Source: Thiothrix caldifontis (lineage in GTDB: Bacteria; Pseudomonadota; Gammaproteobacteria; Thiotrichales; Thiotrichaceae). From it: a DNA stretch of 53,324 bases. The stretch lies in assembly GCF_900107695.1 (NCBI RefSeq), contig NZ_FNQP01000012.1, forward strand, positions 83,831 through 137,154, given 5' to 3'. The first letter of the stretch is position 1. Every line of letters starts with the position of its first letter. Shown in pieces: positions 44,531-53,011 of the stretch. The position numbers were made by a program, and so were the translations under genes. The notes under the pieces were generated by a model, which was not told the DNA's origin, ran no database searches, and was given only the letters and a program-made list of their open reading frames with translations.

Positions 44531-45273
44531 TGTCAAAATCCATTATTTGCGGCGTACATGCCGTTGAAAGTGCCTTGCGCAACGATACCGAAAACCTCGG
44601 ACAAATCTGGCTGGACAAACGCAGCCGCAACGACCGCCTGAAAAAATTAGAAAAGATAGCGGAAGAAAGCGGAATGCGCATTCTCCTCACCGATGCCGAT
44701 AAACTCGACAAGATGGCAGGCAATAACCGCCACCAAGGCATTGTTGCCGAGTATTACAAACTCAAAGCGTGGACAGAAAACGACTTCTACGACCTGCTTG
44801 ATGGCATGAGTGAACCACCGTTTCTGCTGGTATTGGATGGTGTGACTGACCCGCATAATCTGGGCGCGTGTTTACGTACCGCCGAAGGAGCTGGCGTGCA
44901 CGCAGTCATTGCACCGAAGGATAATGCTGCCAGCATTACGCCGACCGTGCGTAAAGTTGCCTCTGGTGCGGCAGAAATTATCCCGTTTATCCCCGTAACC
45001 AACCTTGCCCGCACGCTGGAAACACTGAAAAGTCGCGGAATTTGGTTGACGGGTACAAGCGACAAAGCCAAGCAAACCTTGTATCAAGCCGATTTGAAAG
45101 GGCCGATGGCACTGGTTATGGGTGCGGAAGGCGCTGGTATCCGCCGTTTGACCGAAGAATCGTGCGACTACCTGATTTCGATCCCGATGTCTGGACAAGT
45201 CTCCAGCTTGAACGTGTCAGTCGCGACGGGTGTGTGCTTGTACGAAGCCTTGCGGCAGCGGCAAACGTCTTGA
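44530..45273 (+). CDS. rlmB: 23S rRNA (guanosine-2'-O)-methyltransferase RlmB
   Basis: The 247-residue SpoU/TrmH-type methyltransferase has an N-terminal substrate-binding domain (IICGVHAVESALRN, NNRHQGIVAEY). The knotted catalytic domain has LVLDGVTDPHNLGACLRTAEG, LVMGAEGAGIRRLTEESCD and IPMSGQVSSLNVSVATGVCLYEA. It methylates G2251 of 23S rRNA in E. coli. Its ATG overlaps the rnr stop (TAATG), the standard rnr-rlmB arrangement. It converges on the motor-like gene with adjoining stop codons. Confidence 0.96.
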   Translation: MSKSIICGVHAVESALRNDTENLGQIWLDKRSRNDRLKKLEKIAEESGMRILLTDADKLDKMAGNNRHQGIVAEYYKLKAWTENDFYDLLDGMSEPPFLLVLDGVTDPHNLGACLRTAEGAGVHAVIAPKDNAASITPTVRKVASGAAEIIPFIPVTNLARTLETLKSRGIWLTGTSDKAKQTLYQADLKGPMALVMGAEGAGIRRLTEESCDYLISIPMSGQVSSLNVSVATGVCLYEALRQRQTS

Positions 45274-46179
45274 TCATGGTTCAGAATAGTAGTCGTATTT
45301 TTTCAGCATTTCGCTGGTAAAGCGCCAAGCCTCGTTGTACGACAAGCCGCTATTGTCGGGAATAATAACTTTCACGTACAAGTCCGTGCCATGCTGCGTT
45401 TTCAATGCACTTAACTCGCCATCCAAGACGGAACGGTTGACGCTACGCGCCGCCGTTTCCCCCGGTTTGCGGATACTGTAACCGTTTTTGCTGTACACCA
45501 CCTCCACCACCTGTTTGCCTTTGGCGGAACGGGCGGGCTTGAGCAGTTTCTGGTATTTTTGATCGAGTTCAGTAAATTCACCTTGCAGGCTCAGCAACTT
45601 CTTCTCACTTTCATCGACTTTCGTCTGTAAACCAATCACTTGTGAACTTTTCTCATCTAAATTGGTTTGCAATTCAATGATCGCTTTTTCGCGTAAACCT
45701 AAGGTATCCGCCTGTTCACGGCTGAGGGTTTGCAAGCGCGTCAGCTCCGCCTCTTTATCGGTGCTAGCACTGCGAGCCGCTTCGGCTTCCGCACGACTGC
45801 GCAATAATTCCATTTCCAAACTGGAAGAACGTTGTTGCAAATACTCCAGTTGCTCTTCCAAGGTGGCATTAGCCTGAAGCTGGAATTCGGCTTGCTGGGT
45901 AGCTTTCTGAGCCTCAAACGCCGCACGTTGTGCTTCCTGAGCGGCACGCTGAGCTTCGAGCGCGGATTGCTGGGCTTCAAATTGTGCCGCCTGCTCAGCT
46001 AAAACGCTGTTACGCAAATTGTCCAATAAGCGCGTATTCGTCAGCACCACCGCTACCGTCACAATCAGAAAAATCATGGTAATGACCATCATAATGTCAG
46101 TGAAGGATGGCCAAAAACTTTCCTCGTATTCATCCCGCGAACTAATGAGAGAAGCGAAGGAAAAATGCCCGTCACTCAT
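45274..46179 (-). CDS. MotB/TolR-like membrane protein with long coiled coil
   Basis: The N-terminal motif EESFWPSFTDIMMVITMIFL has the membrane Asp (D28) of MotB/ExbD/ZorB proton-channel partners. About 160 residues of Ala/Gln/Glu-rich coiled coil follow (FEAQQSALEAQRAAQEAQRA and on), then a ~75-residue compact C-terminal domain (VVEVVYSKNGYSIRKPGETA, ending SEMLKKYDYYSEP). That domain has no OmpA-type peptidoglycan motif. With the MotA/TolQ-like protein encoded three bases upstream it should form an ion-driven membrane machine; what it moves is unknown. Confidence 0.8.
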   Translation of the reverse strand: MSDGHFSFASLISSRDEYEESFWPSFTDIMMVITMIFLIVTVAVVLTNTRLLDNLRNSVLAEQAAQFEAQQSALEAQRAAQEAQRAAFEAQKATQQAEFQLQANATLEEQLEYLQQRSSSLEMELLRSRAEAEAARSASTDKEAELTRLQTLSREQADTLGLREKAIIELQTNLDEKSSQVIGLQTKVDESEKKLLSLQGEFTELDQKYQKLLKPARSAKGKQVVEVVYSKNGYSIRKPGETAARSVNRSVLDGELSALKTQHGTDLYVKVIIPDNSGLSYNEAWRFTSEMLKKYDYYSEP

Positions 46180-46182
46180 GCC

Positions 46183-47112
46183 CTACCCCTTCGGTTTGTC
46201 GTCAAGGCGAAAACCTTCACGGATCGAGTCGCGAATCACCCGAATATTGTCGCCACTCTGACTCACCGCAACTTGCAAATCATCCGCTGCCAATTGCAGG
46301 CGCTCACCTGCGTGCAAGAAGCGATCTTGAATCACATGAATCGCCTCAGCTGCCTTACGCAATTCAGCGGCCAATACCGCCACATCATGCATCAAGCTAT
46401 TTTCCACATGCTTAAAGCGCGGCAAAATATAGAGCGTTGTGACATTTTCAACATTCGCTAATAACTGGGTACGCGCATCTTGCAGACGCAAGTGGAAATA
46501 CGCAAAGAATACATAACAGACAATCGCTGTAATCGTGGTACTCAGCGCGTTGGACATACCTCCAATAATCGTGCCCATTTGCTGCATATTTTCAGGAGAA
46601 TCCAATAAACCCGCTGCCCCCATCAAAGCAATGGACAACGATACCACCGTACCAAACACACCGGCTAAAATCAGAATGTTATGCACGAATCTTACTAAAG
46701 TGAATTGAGTCGACATTCCTGCTGCTAACGTGGAGGCCAATGCGGCTTGATTCACACCCGCGTTCTGGCGGGCAATGGTTTGCACCGCATAATAACGATC
46801 CACAATCAGAGCAGATTCAGGCAAACCATAAGCAGGATTCGGCACATTCTCATCCACCCGTTTAAGAAAACGTTGCAGCATATCTTGCTCACGGGTAAAA
46901 CTGAGGAACATAAAAATCATGCGTACCAAACCGACGAGAAAAATCAGCAAAATAATGCCATTCAACACCAAACCCAATTGTCCGGCTTGCGTCGAGTAAA
47001 AAAATTGTGCTACTTGCGCTTTGTTCAGCAACACCACCACCCCTAGAAGGAACAAGACGACAAGCATCTGTAACAGGGTCAGGTAATAGCGCGTTTTAAT
47101 CGGTTTCAGCAT
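46183..47112 (-). CDS. MotA/TolQ/ExbB-family proton channel protein
   Basis: The ~309-residue product has two N-terminal membrane segments (~12-33, ~43-70), and the paired channel helices are at FVHNILILAGVFGTVVSLSIALMGAA and MSNALSTTITAIVCYVFFAYFH. This matches the TolQ/MotA family. The C-terminal ~100 residues are helical and cytoplasmic (LAAELRKAAEAIHVIQDRF). I chose ATG 47112 (AAGGAT 11 bases upstream); ATG 47133 also fits. Either overlaps the 3' end of rmuC, so translation is coupled. Its partner is the downstream MotB-like protein. Confidence 0.8.
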   Translation of the reverse strand: MLKPIKTRYYLTLLQMLVVLFLLGVVVLLNKAQVAQFFYSTQAGQLGLVLNGIILLIFLVGLVRMIFMFLSFTREQDMLQRFLKRVDENVPNPAYGLPESALIVDRYYAVQTIARQNAGVNQAALASTLAAGMSTQFTLVRFVHNILILAGVFGTVVSLSIALMGAAGLLDSPENMQQMGTIIGGMSNALSTTITAIVCYVFFAYFHLRLQDARTQLLANVENVTTLYILPRFKHVENSLMHDVAVLAAELRKAAEAIHVIQDRFLHAGERLQLAADDLQVAVSQSGDNIRVIRDSIREGFRLDDKPKG

Positions 47113-48406
47113 CAGTTTCAGTATCCTTGACATAGGGACGGCGTGGTATGGCTTCGACCGGCACGGGTTCGGTAATGTTCCGCCCCGATGAAATCCCCAA
47201 CTCCGACAGTTTGCGCACCCCCGGCAACACACTGCGTTCCAGCGAACCTAGCGCCTTGTTGTAAGTGTCCACACTGCTGCCGAGATTACGCCCCAAACGC
47301 TCCAGATGGTCAAGGAAAACCGTAAGACGTTTGTGTAATTCTTCACCCAAATCACGCACCTTGCTGGCGTTTTCGGCCAATACCGTTTGTTTCCACCCAA
47401 ATGCTACGGCTCGCAATAACGCCACCAAGGTACTGGGTGTGGCGAGGATCACTTTGTCGTTGAGGGAATCGTGCAACAGCGTTTTATCCTGCTCCAAAGC
47501 CGCACCGAGAAATTGCTCACCGGGAATGAACAACACCACGAAATCCGGCGATTGTTCAAACTGCTCCCAGTAACGTTTGCCCGCCAGCACTTTGACATGA
47601 TCACGTACATGGCGGGCATGGCGTTGCAAATGCCGTTTACGGCTATCTTCGTTATCCGCATTCACTGCATCAAGATAGGCATCCATCGGCGCTTTCGCGT
47701 CCACAATCATTTCGCGGGCATCGGGCATTCGGATCACCATATCCGGGCGAATGGTGCGTTCCGCATTACTGCGCTGGGTTTGCTCGACGAAATCGCAGTG
47801 TTCAATCATCCCGGAAAGTTCTGCAAGCCGACGCAAACTCAATTCGCCCCATTGCCCACGGATACCGGGGGTACGCAATGCCGAGGCCAAGCGCCCGGTT
47901 TCATCGCGTAAGGCGGTTTGATCGTGCATCATGCCACGAATCTGTTGACTGAGAACCCCGAAACTCGCGTGCCTGTCTTTTTCAATCTGCTGAATTTGTG
48001 CCTCGGTTTTTGCCAATGCATCCCGAATCGGGTCAACCAAATGCTGAATCGACAACTGGCGTTGTTCCAAATCGGTGCGCGATTCCACCTGAAACCGTCC
48101 CAGCGTTTCGTGCGCCAATTGCAAAAACTGGGTATTATTGTCGCGCAACGCCCGCTGCGACAAGGAAGCAAAGGTATGATGCAAGCGATCTTGCGCATCA
48201 TCCAACATCCGCAAGCGTTCCTCATTGATTTGCTCTTCGGTTTGCCGCAAAAGTTGTAGGCGTTCCAATTCACGCTGCGCCTGCCGCAACGGTGCGCTGT
48301 AAATAAAATGGGCAAGCAATGCCCCTAACGCAAACATAATGAGCGCTGTGACCACCACAATATTGTCATCAATGAATGCGCCCAATTGAAACGGAGCACT
48401 CTCCAT
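47096..48406 (-). CDS. rmuC: DNA recombination protein RmuC family
   Basis: An N-terminal membrane segment (DNIVVVTALIMFALGALLAH) is followed by a coiled coil (~40-170) and the RmuC nuclease-like core: GQWGELSLRRLAELSGMIEH, RPDMVIRMPDAREMIVDAKA (PD-(D/E)XK-type residues D and DAK) and FVVLFIPGEQFLGAAL. RmuC limits recombination at inverted repeats; its activity is not well defined. The ATG at 48406 overlaps the gph stop (TGATG). It stands in one operon with gph and the MotA/MotB-like pair. Confidence 0.92.
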   Translation of the reverse strand: MESAPFQLGAFIDDNIVVVTALIMFALGALLAHFIYSAPLRQAQRELERLQLLRQTEEQINEERLRMLDDAQDRLHHTFASLSQRALRDNNTQFLQLAHETLGRFQVESRTDLEQRQLSIQHLVDPIRDALAKTEAQIQQIEKDRHASFGVLSQQIRGMMHDQTALRDETGRLASALRTPGIRGQWGELSLRRLAELSGMIEHCDFVEQTQRSNAERTIRPDMVIRMPDAREMIVDAKAPMDAYLDAVNADNEDSRKRHLQRHARHVRDHVKVLAGKRYWEQFEQSPDFVVLFIPGEQFLGAALEQDKTLLHDSLNDKVILATPSTLVALLRAVAFGWKQTVLAENASKVRDLGEELHKRLTVFLDHLERLGRNLGSSVDTYNKALGSLERSVLPGVRKLSELGISSGRNITEPVPVEAIPRRPYVKDTETDAETD

Positions 48407-49086
48407 CAAGTTAACCACGCCAGCAATTCAGAAGGGTGCATAAGGCTGCCATCCGCAGGCCAAGCATGATGCTCATTATTCGCATTCAAATATCCCCACT
48501 CTGCAATTAAGGTTTGCATACCGGCATTACGCCCCGCCACGATGTCCCGTTCCGCATCACCCACATACAGGCATTGTGCGGGAGGAATACCGCAACGTTG
48601 CGCCGCCAACAACAAGGGTTCGGGGTGCGGCTTAGCCACCGGCAAGGTATCGCCGCCAATGATGCAAGCGGGACGCGTGTGCAAATCTAACGCCACCAAT
48701 AACGGAAATGTCAGGTATTCAGGCTTATTGGTGACAATTCCCCATGGCGTTCCATCTGCTTCCAAGGTTTCCAACACGGTGGGTATCGCATCAAACAAAC
48801 GTGAATGGCGGCTGATATTCGCTTGATAATAATCGAGAAAAATCGCACGACGACGTTGCAAATCGTCAGTACTTTGTTCCGTTCCAAACGCCAGCTCCAA
48901 CATGCCAATACTGCCGTGAGAAACCGTGTGACGCGCTTGCGCTAAGGTAAAAGGTTCACGCCCTTCTGCAACCAAAACGGCATTCAAAGCAGCCAGCAAA
49001 TCGGGGGCAGTATCCAGCAACGTACCATCCAGATCAAACAGTACACATTTTATGGGAAAAAAAGAACTTGTCGGCATGAGATGCAT
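48406..49086 (-). CDS. gph: phosphoglycolate phosphatase (HAD family)
   Basis: HAD motifs are all visible: nucleophile VLFDLDGTLLDTAPDL, motif II WGIVTNKP, motif III Lys in AKPHPEPLLLAAQRCG and motif IV YVGDAERDIVAGRNAGM. The helical cap fits Gph. It hydrolyses 2-phosphoglycolate formed during DNA repair or by oxygenation of RuBP. ATG 49077 is an alternative start. It is first in the gph-rmuC-motor operon. Confidence 0.88.
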   Translation of the reverse strand: MHLMPTSSFFPIKCVLFDLDGTLLDTAPDLLAALNAVLVAEGREPFTLAQARHTVSHGSIGMLELAFGTEQSTDDLQRRRAIFLDYYQANISRHSRLFDAIPTVLETLEADGTPWGIVTNKPEYLTFPLLVALDLHTRPACIIGGDTLPVAKPHPEPLLLAAQRCGIPPAQCLYVGDAERDIVAGRNAGMQTLIAEWGYLNANNEHHAWPADGSLMHPSELLAWLT

Positions 49087-49337
49087 CCATACAATCAGCA
49101 GTTACGTAAAACAAGATCAGCAAGACATTATTTTTAAGAGATGTTTATGCTACACCTGAAACAGGGTAGTGATTATCGCACTATTGGCGCATGGGGCGCT
49201 ATTTTCCACGGCTGTTTCAGCGAGTGAGGTGGAAAGCGGCAAGACCCAAGGGGTTGGATGTCTTAATGAATGGATGTGGCTGGACTCCATAGCATAGGAT
49301 TCCAGCCACTCACCACTCAACTGACTGATACTGTCAT
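49087..49337. other. intergenic region with a possible small exported ORF and a hairpin
   Basis: A plus-strand GTG at 49169 opens 42 codons to TAG 49297, starting VIIALLAHGALFSTAVSASE like a signal peptide, with AGGG just before; it may be a relic. A 13-bp hairpin with one mismatch (GTGGCTGGACTCC at 49276 pairing with GGATTCCAGCCAC ending 49309) lies 29 bases after the minus-strand nucleotidase stop and could end that transcript, though no T run follows. Confidence 0.4.
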
Positions 49338-51191
49338 TTAACGCAGAATACCGTCTTTGTCGATGAACTGCTGGGTGCTGTATTCTTCTACGGGCAACTT
49401 CACCACATTCCGCCCTGCGGCTGTTTCGCGGGTCACGTAATCCGCGAACGATTGCGCGTAATCCAGATACGTATTCAGCTTTTTATCGGCTGCCAAGTTT
49501 TTAAATGTGGTATAGCCATCACCACCCGTTGCAAGGAAGCTATTGGTCACGACCTTGTAGGTTTTCGCCGGGTCAATCGCCACCCACGCCCCCGTCACAC
49601 GCGGATTCACTTGTACATTCGTGACCCGCGCGCCCTTAGCTTTAGACAAGTCAGCATCCCAACGTAAACCGGCTGCATACGGGTATGAACCTGTCGAACC
49701 TTGCGGATTCAGCGCGAAATCAATGCCGTCTTCCAACGAGTCAATAATCTCTTTTCCGGTCATATCCATCTCGGTTAGAGTATTCGCAAACGGCAGCAAG
49801 GTGTAAGCCGTGCCAAGGGTAATGTCGCCTGCGGGGACATCAATACGCACACCACCACCATTCTGCAAACAAATGTCAGATGTCAGGCTCATTTCCAAAA
49901 AGGCTTTGGAAACAATATTGGCAATGTCACTGCCATGCGATTGGGTAGCAACGGTACAGCCTGCGGTCTTGCTTAAACCTTGGTTAGGAATACGTTCGTG
50001 ACACAGCGTTTCAGCGGCTACCCCGATCTTGGTTTGCTTTAACACATCGACTTGTTTGGAATAACTATCGAGGTTGGCTTGAGCAGTTGCATCCGAAGTA
50101 ACAATAGACAGTTCCGGTGCATCAGCTACCGCTTTTAATGCTGCTTCGCGCTCTGCACCCGTCAGTTCCACTTTATTCACTTGGAAAGTGTCACTTAACA
50201 ACAGGTGTGGTGTACCTGAACACGCGCTTACTTCACCACTGGCGTTAAACTCAATGCTCAACTCGCCCACGATGTCGCTGTATTGCGAGGCTTGGGCAAT
50301 GCACACCTGCTTGCCGTTCGCATCAGTGGTTTTGGTCGGGTAAGCACCTGCTGGTGTCAGACCGAAGGCTTTGAAACCATCCCCAAGCAAAGTATGCGAA
50401 TCGCCGCCCACAATCACGTCAACGCCTTTGAGCTGCTTGGCGATGGTTTGGTCATTACCGTAACCTTGATGCGTCAGCAAAATAATTTTGTTAACGCCTT
50501 TGCCCGCCAATTCGTCGATGTATTTTTGTGCGGTAGTCGCTTCATTTGCAAACGTGGTGGTTTCATCCGGGCTGGAAGAGTTTTTGGTTTTGCCTGCAAT
50601 GGTGAGGCCGATAATGCCAAATTTCTGCCCGTTGATTTCTTTGATGGTGTAAGGCTTGATGTAATCGGTGGCAGAATTCAACGTCAGTGGTGAAGTACCA
50701 ACTTTAGGCTGCACATTCGCAGACAACACCTCGGTTTTACACGCTGCACTGCTGTTGAGGAAATCGAGGAAGTTTTTCAATCCAGCATCCCCAGCATCAA
50801 ATTCGTGATTCCCTAAAGTGAATGCATCAAAACAAACCTGATTCATCTGCTCAGCATCTGCCTTGCCCTTAAACAGGGTGTAATACAAATCGCCAGTAAT
50901 CGCATCACCCGCGTGCAGTTTCAATACATTGCCGCCGCTGGCTGCCAATTCGTTGATTTTATTTACCACACGTGGGAAACCACCGGTCTTGACCGCTGTG
51001 GCTTTACCCGCCAGCGTCAGGGTGGCACTGTTAGGCTGCAAGTGTGAGTGGTGGTCGTTGATGTGCAAAATGCGCAGACTAGTTGCTGGAACATCTGTGC
51101 TAATAGCAACTGTCTCATTATTATTACAGCCGCTCACCAGACCTAACACAGAAATACACGTGCTTACGAGAAAAGAATACTTTAGTTTCAT
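49338..51191 (-). CDS. UshA-like 5'-nucleotidase/metallophosphoesterase lipoprotein
   Basis: A signal peptide with lipobox GLVSGCNNN starts the ~617-residue product. The calcineurin-like domain has LRILHINDHHSH, HAGDAITGDLYYTLFKG, LGNHEFDAGD, ILLTHQGYGND and GGDSHTLL. The C-terminal 5'-nucleotidase domain has VRIDVPAGDITLGTAYTLLPFAN (substrate binding) and TNSFLATGGDGY. It would release phosphate from nucleotides in the periplasm. ATG 51191 is chosen because GGAG lies six bases upstream. No Pho box is seen in front of it. Confidence 0.92.
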   Translation of the reverse strand: MKLKYSFLVSTCISVLGLVSGCNNNETVAISTDVPATSLRILHINDHHSHLQPNSATLTLAGKATAVKTGGFPRVVNKINELAASGGNVLKLHAGDAITGDLYYTLFKGKADAEQMNQVCFDAFTLGNHEFDAGDAGLKNFLDFLNSSAACKTEVLSANVQPKVGTSPLTLNSATDYIKPYTIKEINGQKFGIIGLTIAGKTKNSSSPDETTTFANEATTAQKYIDELAGKGVNKIILLTHQGYGNDQTIAKQLKGVDVIVGGDSHTLLGDGFKAFGLTPAGAYPTKTTDANGKQVCIAQASQYSDIVGELSIEFNASGEVSACSGTPHLLLSDTFQVNKVELTGAEREAALKAVADAPELSIVTSDATAQANLDSYSKQVDVLKQTKIGVAAETLCHERIPNQGLSKTAGCTVATQSHGSDIANIVSKAFLEMSLTSDICLQNGGGVRIDVPAGDITLGTAYTLLPFANTLTEMDMTGKEIIDSLEDGIDFALNPQGSTGSYPYAAGLRWDADLSKAKGARVTNVQVNPRVTGAWVAIDPAKTYKVVTNSFLATGGDGYTTFKNLAADKKLNTYLDYAQSFADYVTRETAAGRNVVKLPVEEYSTQQFIDKDGILR

Positions 51192-51280
51192 CAGAGACTC
51201 CAGATTATTACTTGGTCGTCTCCGTATACCGGATTTTGATGACAACTTGATGATGCAGGCTTATAAATAACTCTTATGCC

Positions 51281-51586
51281 TCAAATACGTACAATCCCGT
51301 TTTCACCCGCTACACCGTTAGTCACATAGCCATCCGCTTCCCAGTCATTTTCCCAATAGCTACCATCATACAAATAACGAAACTGGTATTCCGATTTCCC
51401 AGTATCCAGTTCCAGCACGGTGGTGAATTCACCGTTTTTCAGAGCGGTCATGGGGGTTGCCTGTACATTCCAGTCATTAAAATCCCCCACCAACGCAATT
51501 TCACGGGCAGACTTTGCGGCGTGTTTACTAATGCGGAACGTGACTTTGCAGGCAGGACGGGTTTTCAAGTATTGCTTTTTCAACAT
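51281..51586 (-). CDS. CBM48/AMPK-type glycogen-binding domain protein
   Basis: The 101-residue protein is a single early-set/CBM48 domain: EIALVGDFNDWNVQATPMTA, then LELDTGKSEYQFRYLYDGSY and ENDWEADGYVTNGVAGENGI. Tryptophans and the GDFNDW motif fit alpha-glucan binding. Free-standing versions are common beside glycogen genes or as regulatory modules. No glycogen gene is adjacent here. No signal peptide is seen, so it is cytoplasmic. Confidence 0.88.
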   Translation of the reverse strand: MLKKQYLKTRPACKVTFRISKHAAKSAREIALVGDFNDWNVQATPMTALKNGEFTTVLELDTGKSEYQFRYLYDGSYWENDWEADGYVTNGVAGENGIVRI

Positions 51587-51707
51587 AATTTAATCTCTTT
51601 GCTCAAGAAAGCGTGAACATAAAACCTCTCGACTTTCTCTCGTTTTCAAAACTACCAATGGGCATTCTCTCACAAAAATGTTAAGCAATTTTTATGCCAA
51701 CTGATTG

Positions 51708-52520
51708 CTACCCCAACCGCTCCATCACCAGTGCCATATTGTCCAACGCATACCACGGCTTGACTTCAAACACTTTGCGGCTAGTCGGGAAGTAATCACG
51801 CAATTCTGCGATGGCCTCAAAGTAATCCCACTTCAAGGTGTAACTGTCGGCACGGTTCATGCCTGACACCTCAGTTTCTATGAAGGAAAGGTGCTGATCC
51901 GCCAACCCGTTATTCGCGTGCAGGTGAAAGTGAATGTGGAAACCTTTGTCGCTGAGTTCGCGCAACCACAACACCCACTGTGGCAGTTTTTCCTGTGACC
52001 AGATTTTGGCGTGTCCGATGTCGAAGCAGTGGTGGATATGCAGCAATTCCAGCCGCTCGACCAATTCAAAAAACCAGCGGTAAAATTCCAGATTATGGTA
52101 GGTGTTTTCAATGTAAATGGGGTGCTGGTATTCGGCGCATACCGCTTCCAAAACCTGTAATTGGCGTGTTAAATGCTCTGCCAACGCTTTGCGATGTGCC
52201 GGACGCTGGCTGGTTGGCGTATTGTGCAGGTGCGTAATCGAATAACTGGAGCCGATTTCCTGCGCCAAGGTAAGCTGCTGGTGCAATTGCTCTTCCACAC
52301 CCGCAATCGTGAATAAGCTGAGGCGTTGATGATCCAGATGCGTATTGACCGGGATGCGCTTTGGCGCTTGCTGCAAGCTGCTGCGAATAAAATCCCACGC
52401 CGCTTGATTACCAAAATACAAGCCAACTTCCAGTGGGCGTCGCTGAGTAAGCGCAGCATTGACAACCGGCTCGATTTCTTCACGGTTTTTCTCGACGACT
52501 TTATAGCCAAAGGTTTGCAC
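51708..52520 (-). CDS. TIM-barrel protein of the xylose-isomerase-like / AP endonuclease 2 superfamily
   Basis: The 270-residue product shows barrel-strand motifs with possible metal ligands: [41 protein letters not shown] and [11 protein letters not shown], ending [10 protein letters not shown]. This His/Glu/Asp pattern fits the superfamily (sugar isomerases, epimerases, endonuclease IV-like). The reaction cannot be named. No operon partner is evident. Confidence 0.7.
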   Translation of the reverse strand: MQTFGYKVVEKNREEIEPVVNAALTQRRPLEVGLYFGNQAAWDFIRSSLQQAPKRIPVNTHLDHQRLSLFTIAGVEEQLHQQLTLAQEIGSSYSITHLHNTPTSQRPAHRKALAEHLTRQLQVLEAVCAEYQHPIYIENTYHNLEFYRWFFELVERLELLHIHHCFDIGHAKIWSQEKLPQWVLWLRELSDKGFHIHFHLHANNGLADQHLSFIETEVSGMNRADSYTLKWDYFEAIAELRDYFPTSRKVFEVKPWYALDNMALVMERLG

Positions 52521-52591
52521 AGCAATACTCCTGTTTAAAGGTCAGCGCGAATGTTACCGGTTTTGTGTTGCAGTGGTGTGAATCCGCCAAA

Positions 52592-52609
52592 CTGTCACAT
52601 TTTTGTCAA
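52592..52609 (+). promoter_or_regulatory. candidate Pho box upstream of the glycerophosphodiesterase gene
   Basis: CTGTCACATTTTTGTCAA has two half-sites close to CTGTCA spaced 11 bases apart, like the site before pstS. The -10 is not clear. Glycerophosphodiesterases are commonly in the phosphate regulon. Confidence 0.55.
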
Positions 52610-52681
52610 GGCTTAATCATCCTCTGTACACAAGGCTCTGCTAGGCTGAACGTGCTAACCCGTTTGCCAAGGAGGCTTACT

Positions 52682-53011
52682 ATGCACACTGAACTGATGC
52701 GTTTTCATTTGAGTACCACGCTACTCGCTCTCATTACCGCCACGCCATTCGCTCACGCCACTGACCTCAACCCTGCTGACAATATTCAAGTCGGCCCGCG
52801 CCCTTATTATCTGGTTGAGGACATGGATGCCGGTCAACTGAAAGATGAATTGCAACATTGCGGCAATCAACCCTTCCGCAAAACCGATTTTTCCATCGGT
52901 CATCGCGGCGCAGCGCTGCAATTTCCTGAACACACCAAAGAATCTTACGAAGCGGCTGCCCGCATGGGTGCTGGCATTATCGAATGCGACGTCTATACGC
53001 ATCAACTTTAA
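52682..53011 (+). pseudogene. glycerophosphodiester phosphodiesterase, truncated by an insertion sequence
   Basis: GGAGG lies before ATG 52682. The signal peptide ([13 protein letters not shown]) is followed by the start of a GDPD domain: [20 protein letters not shown] with the catalytic HR, then GAGIIECDV with the metal-binding Glu. Homology stops there; three to six foreign residues and a stop follow. Intact enzymes continue for about 250 more residues. The IS4-type element on the right explains the loss. The protein fragment should be inactive. Confidence 0.85.

Noticed and set aside
45274-48406. A canonical Zorya defence system
   Set aside because: Only MotA/MotB-like members and RmuC are present. 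ZorC, ZorD and ZorE-type genes are missing, and RmuC is a common housekeeping family.
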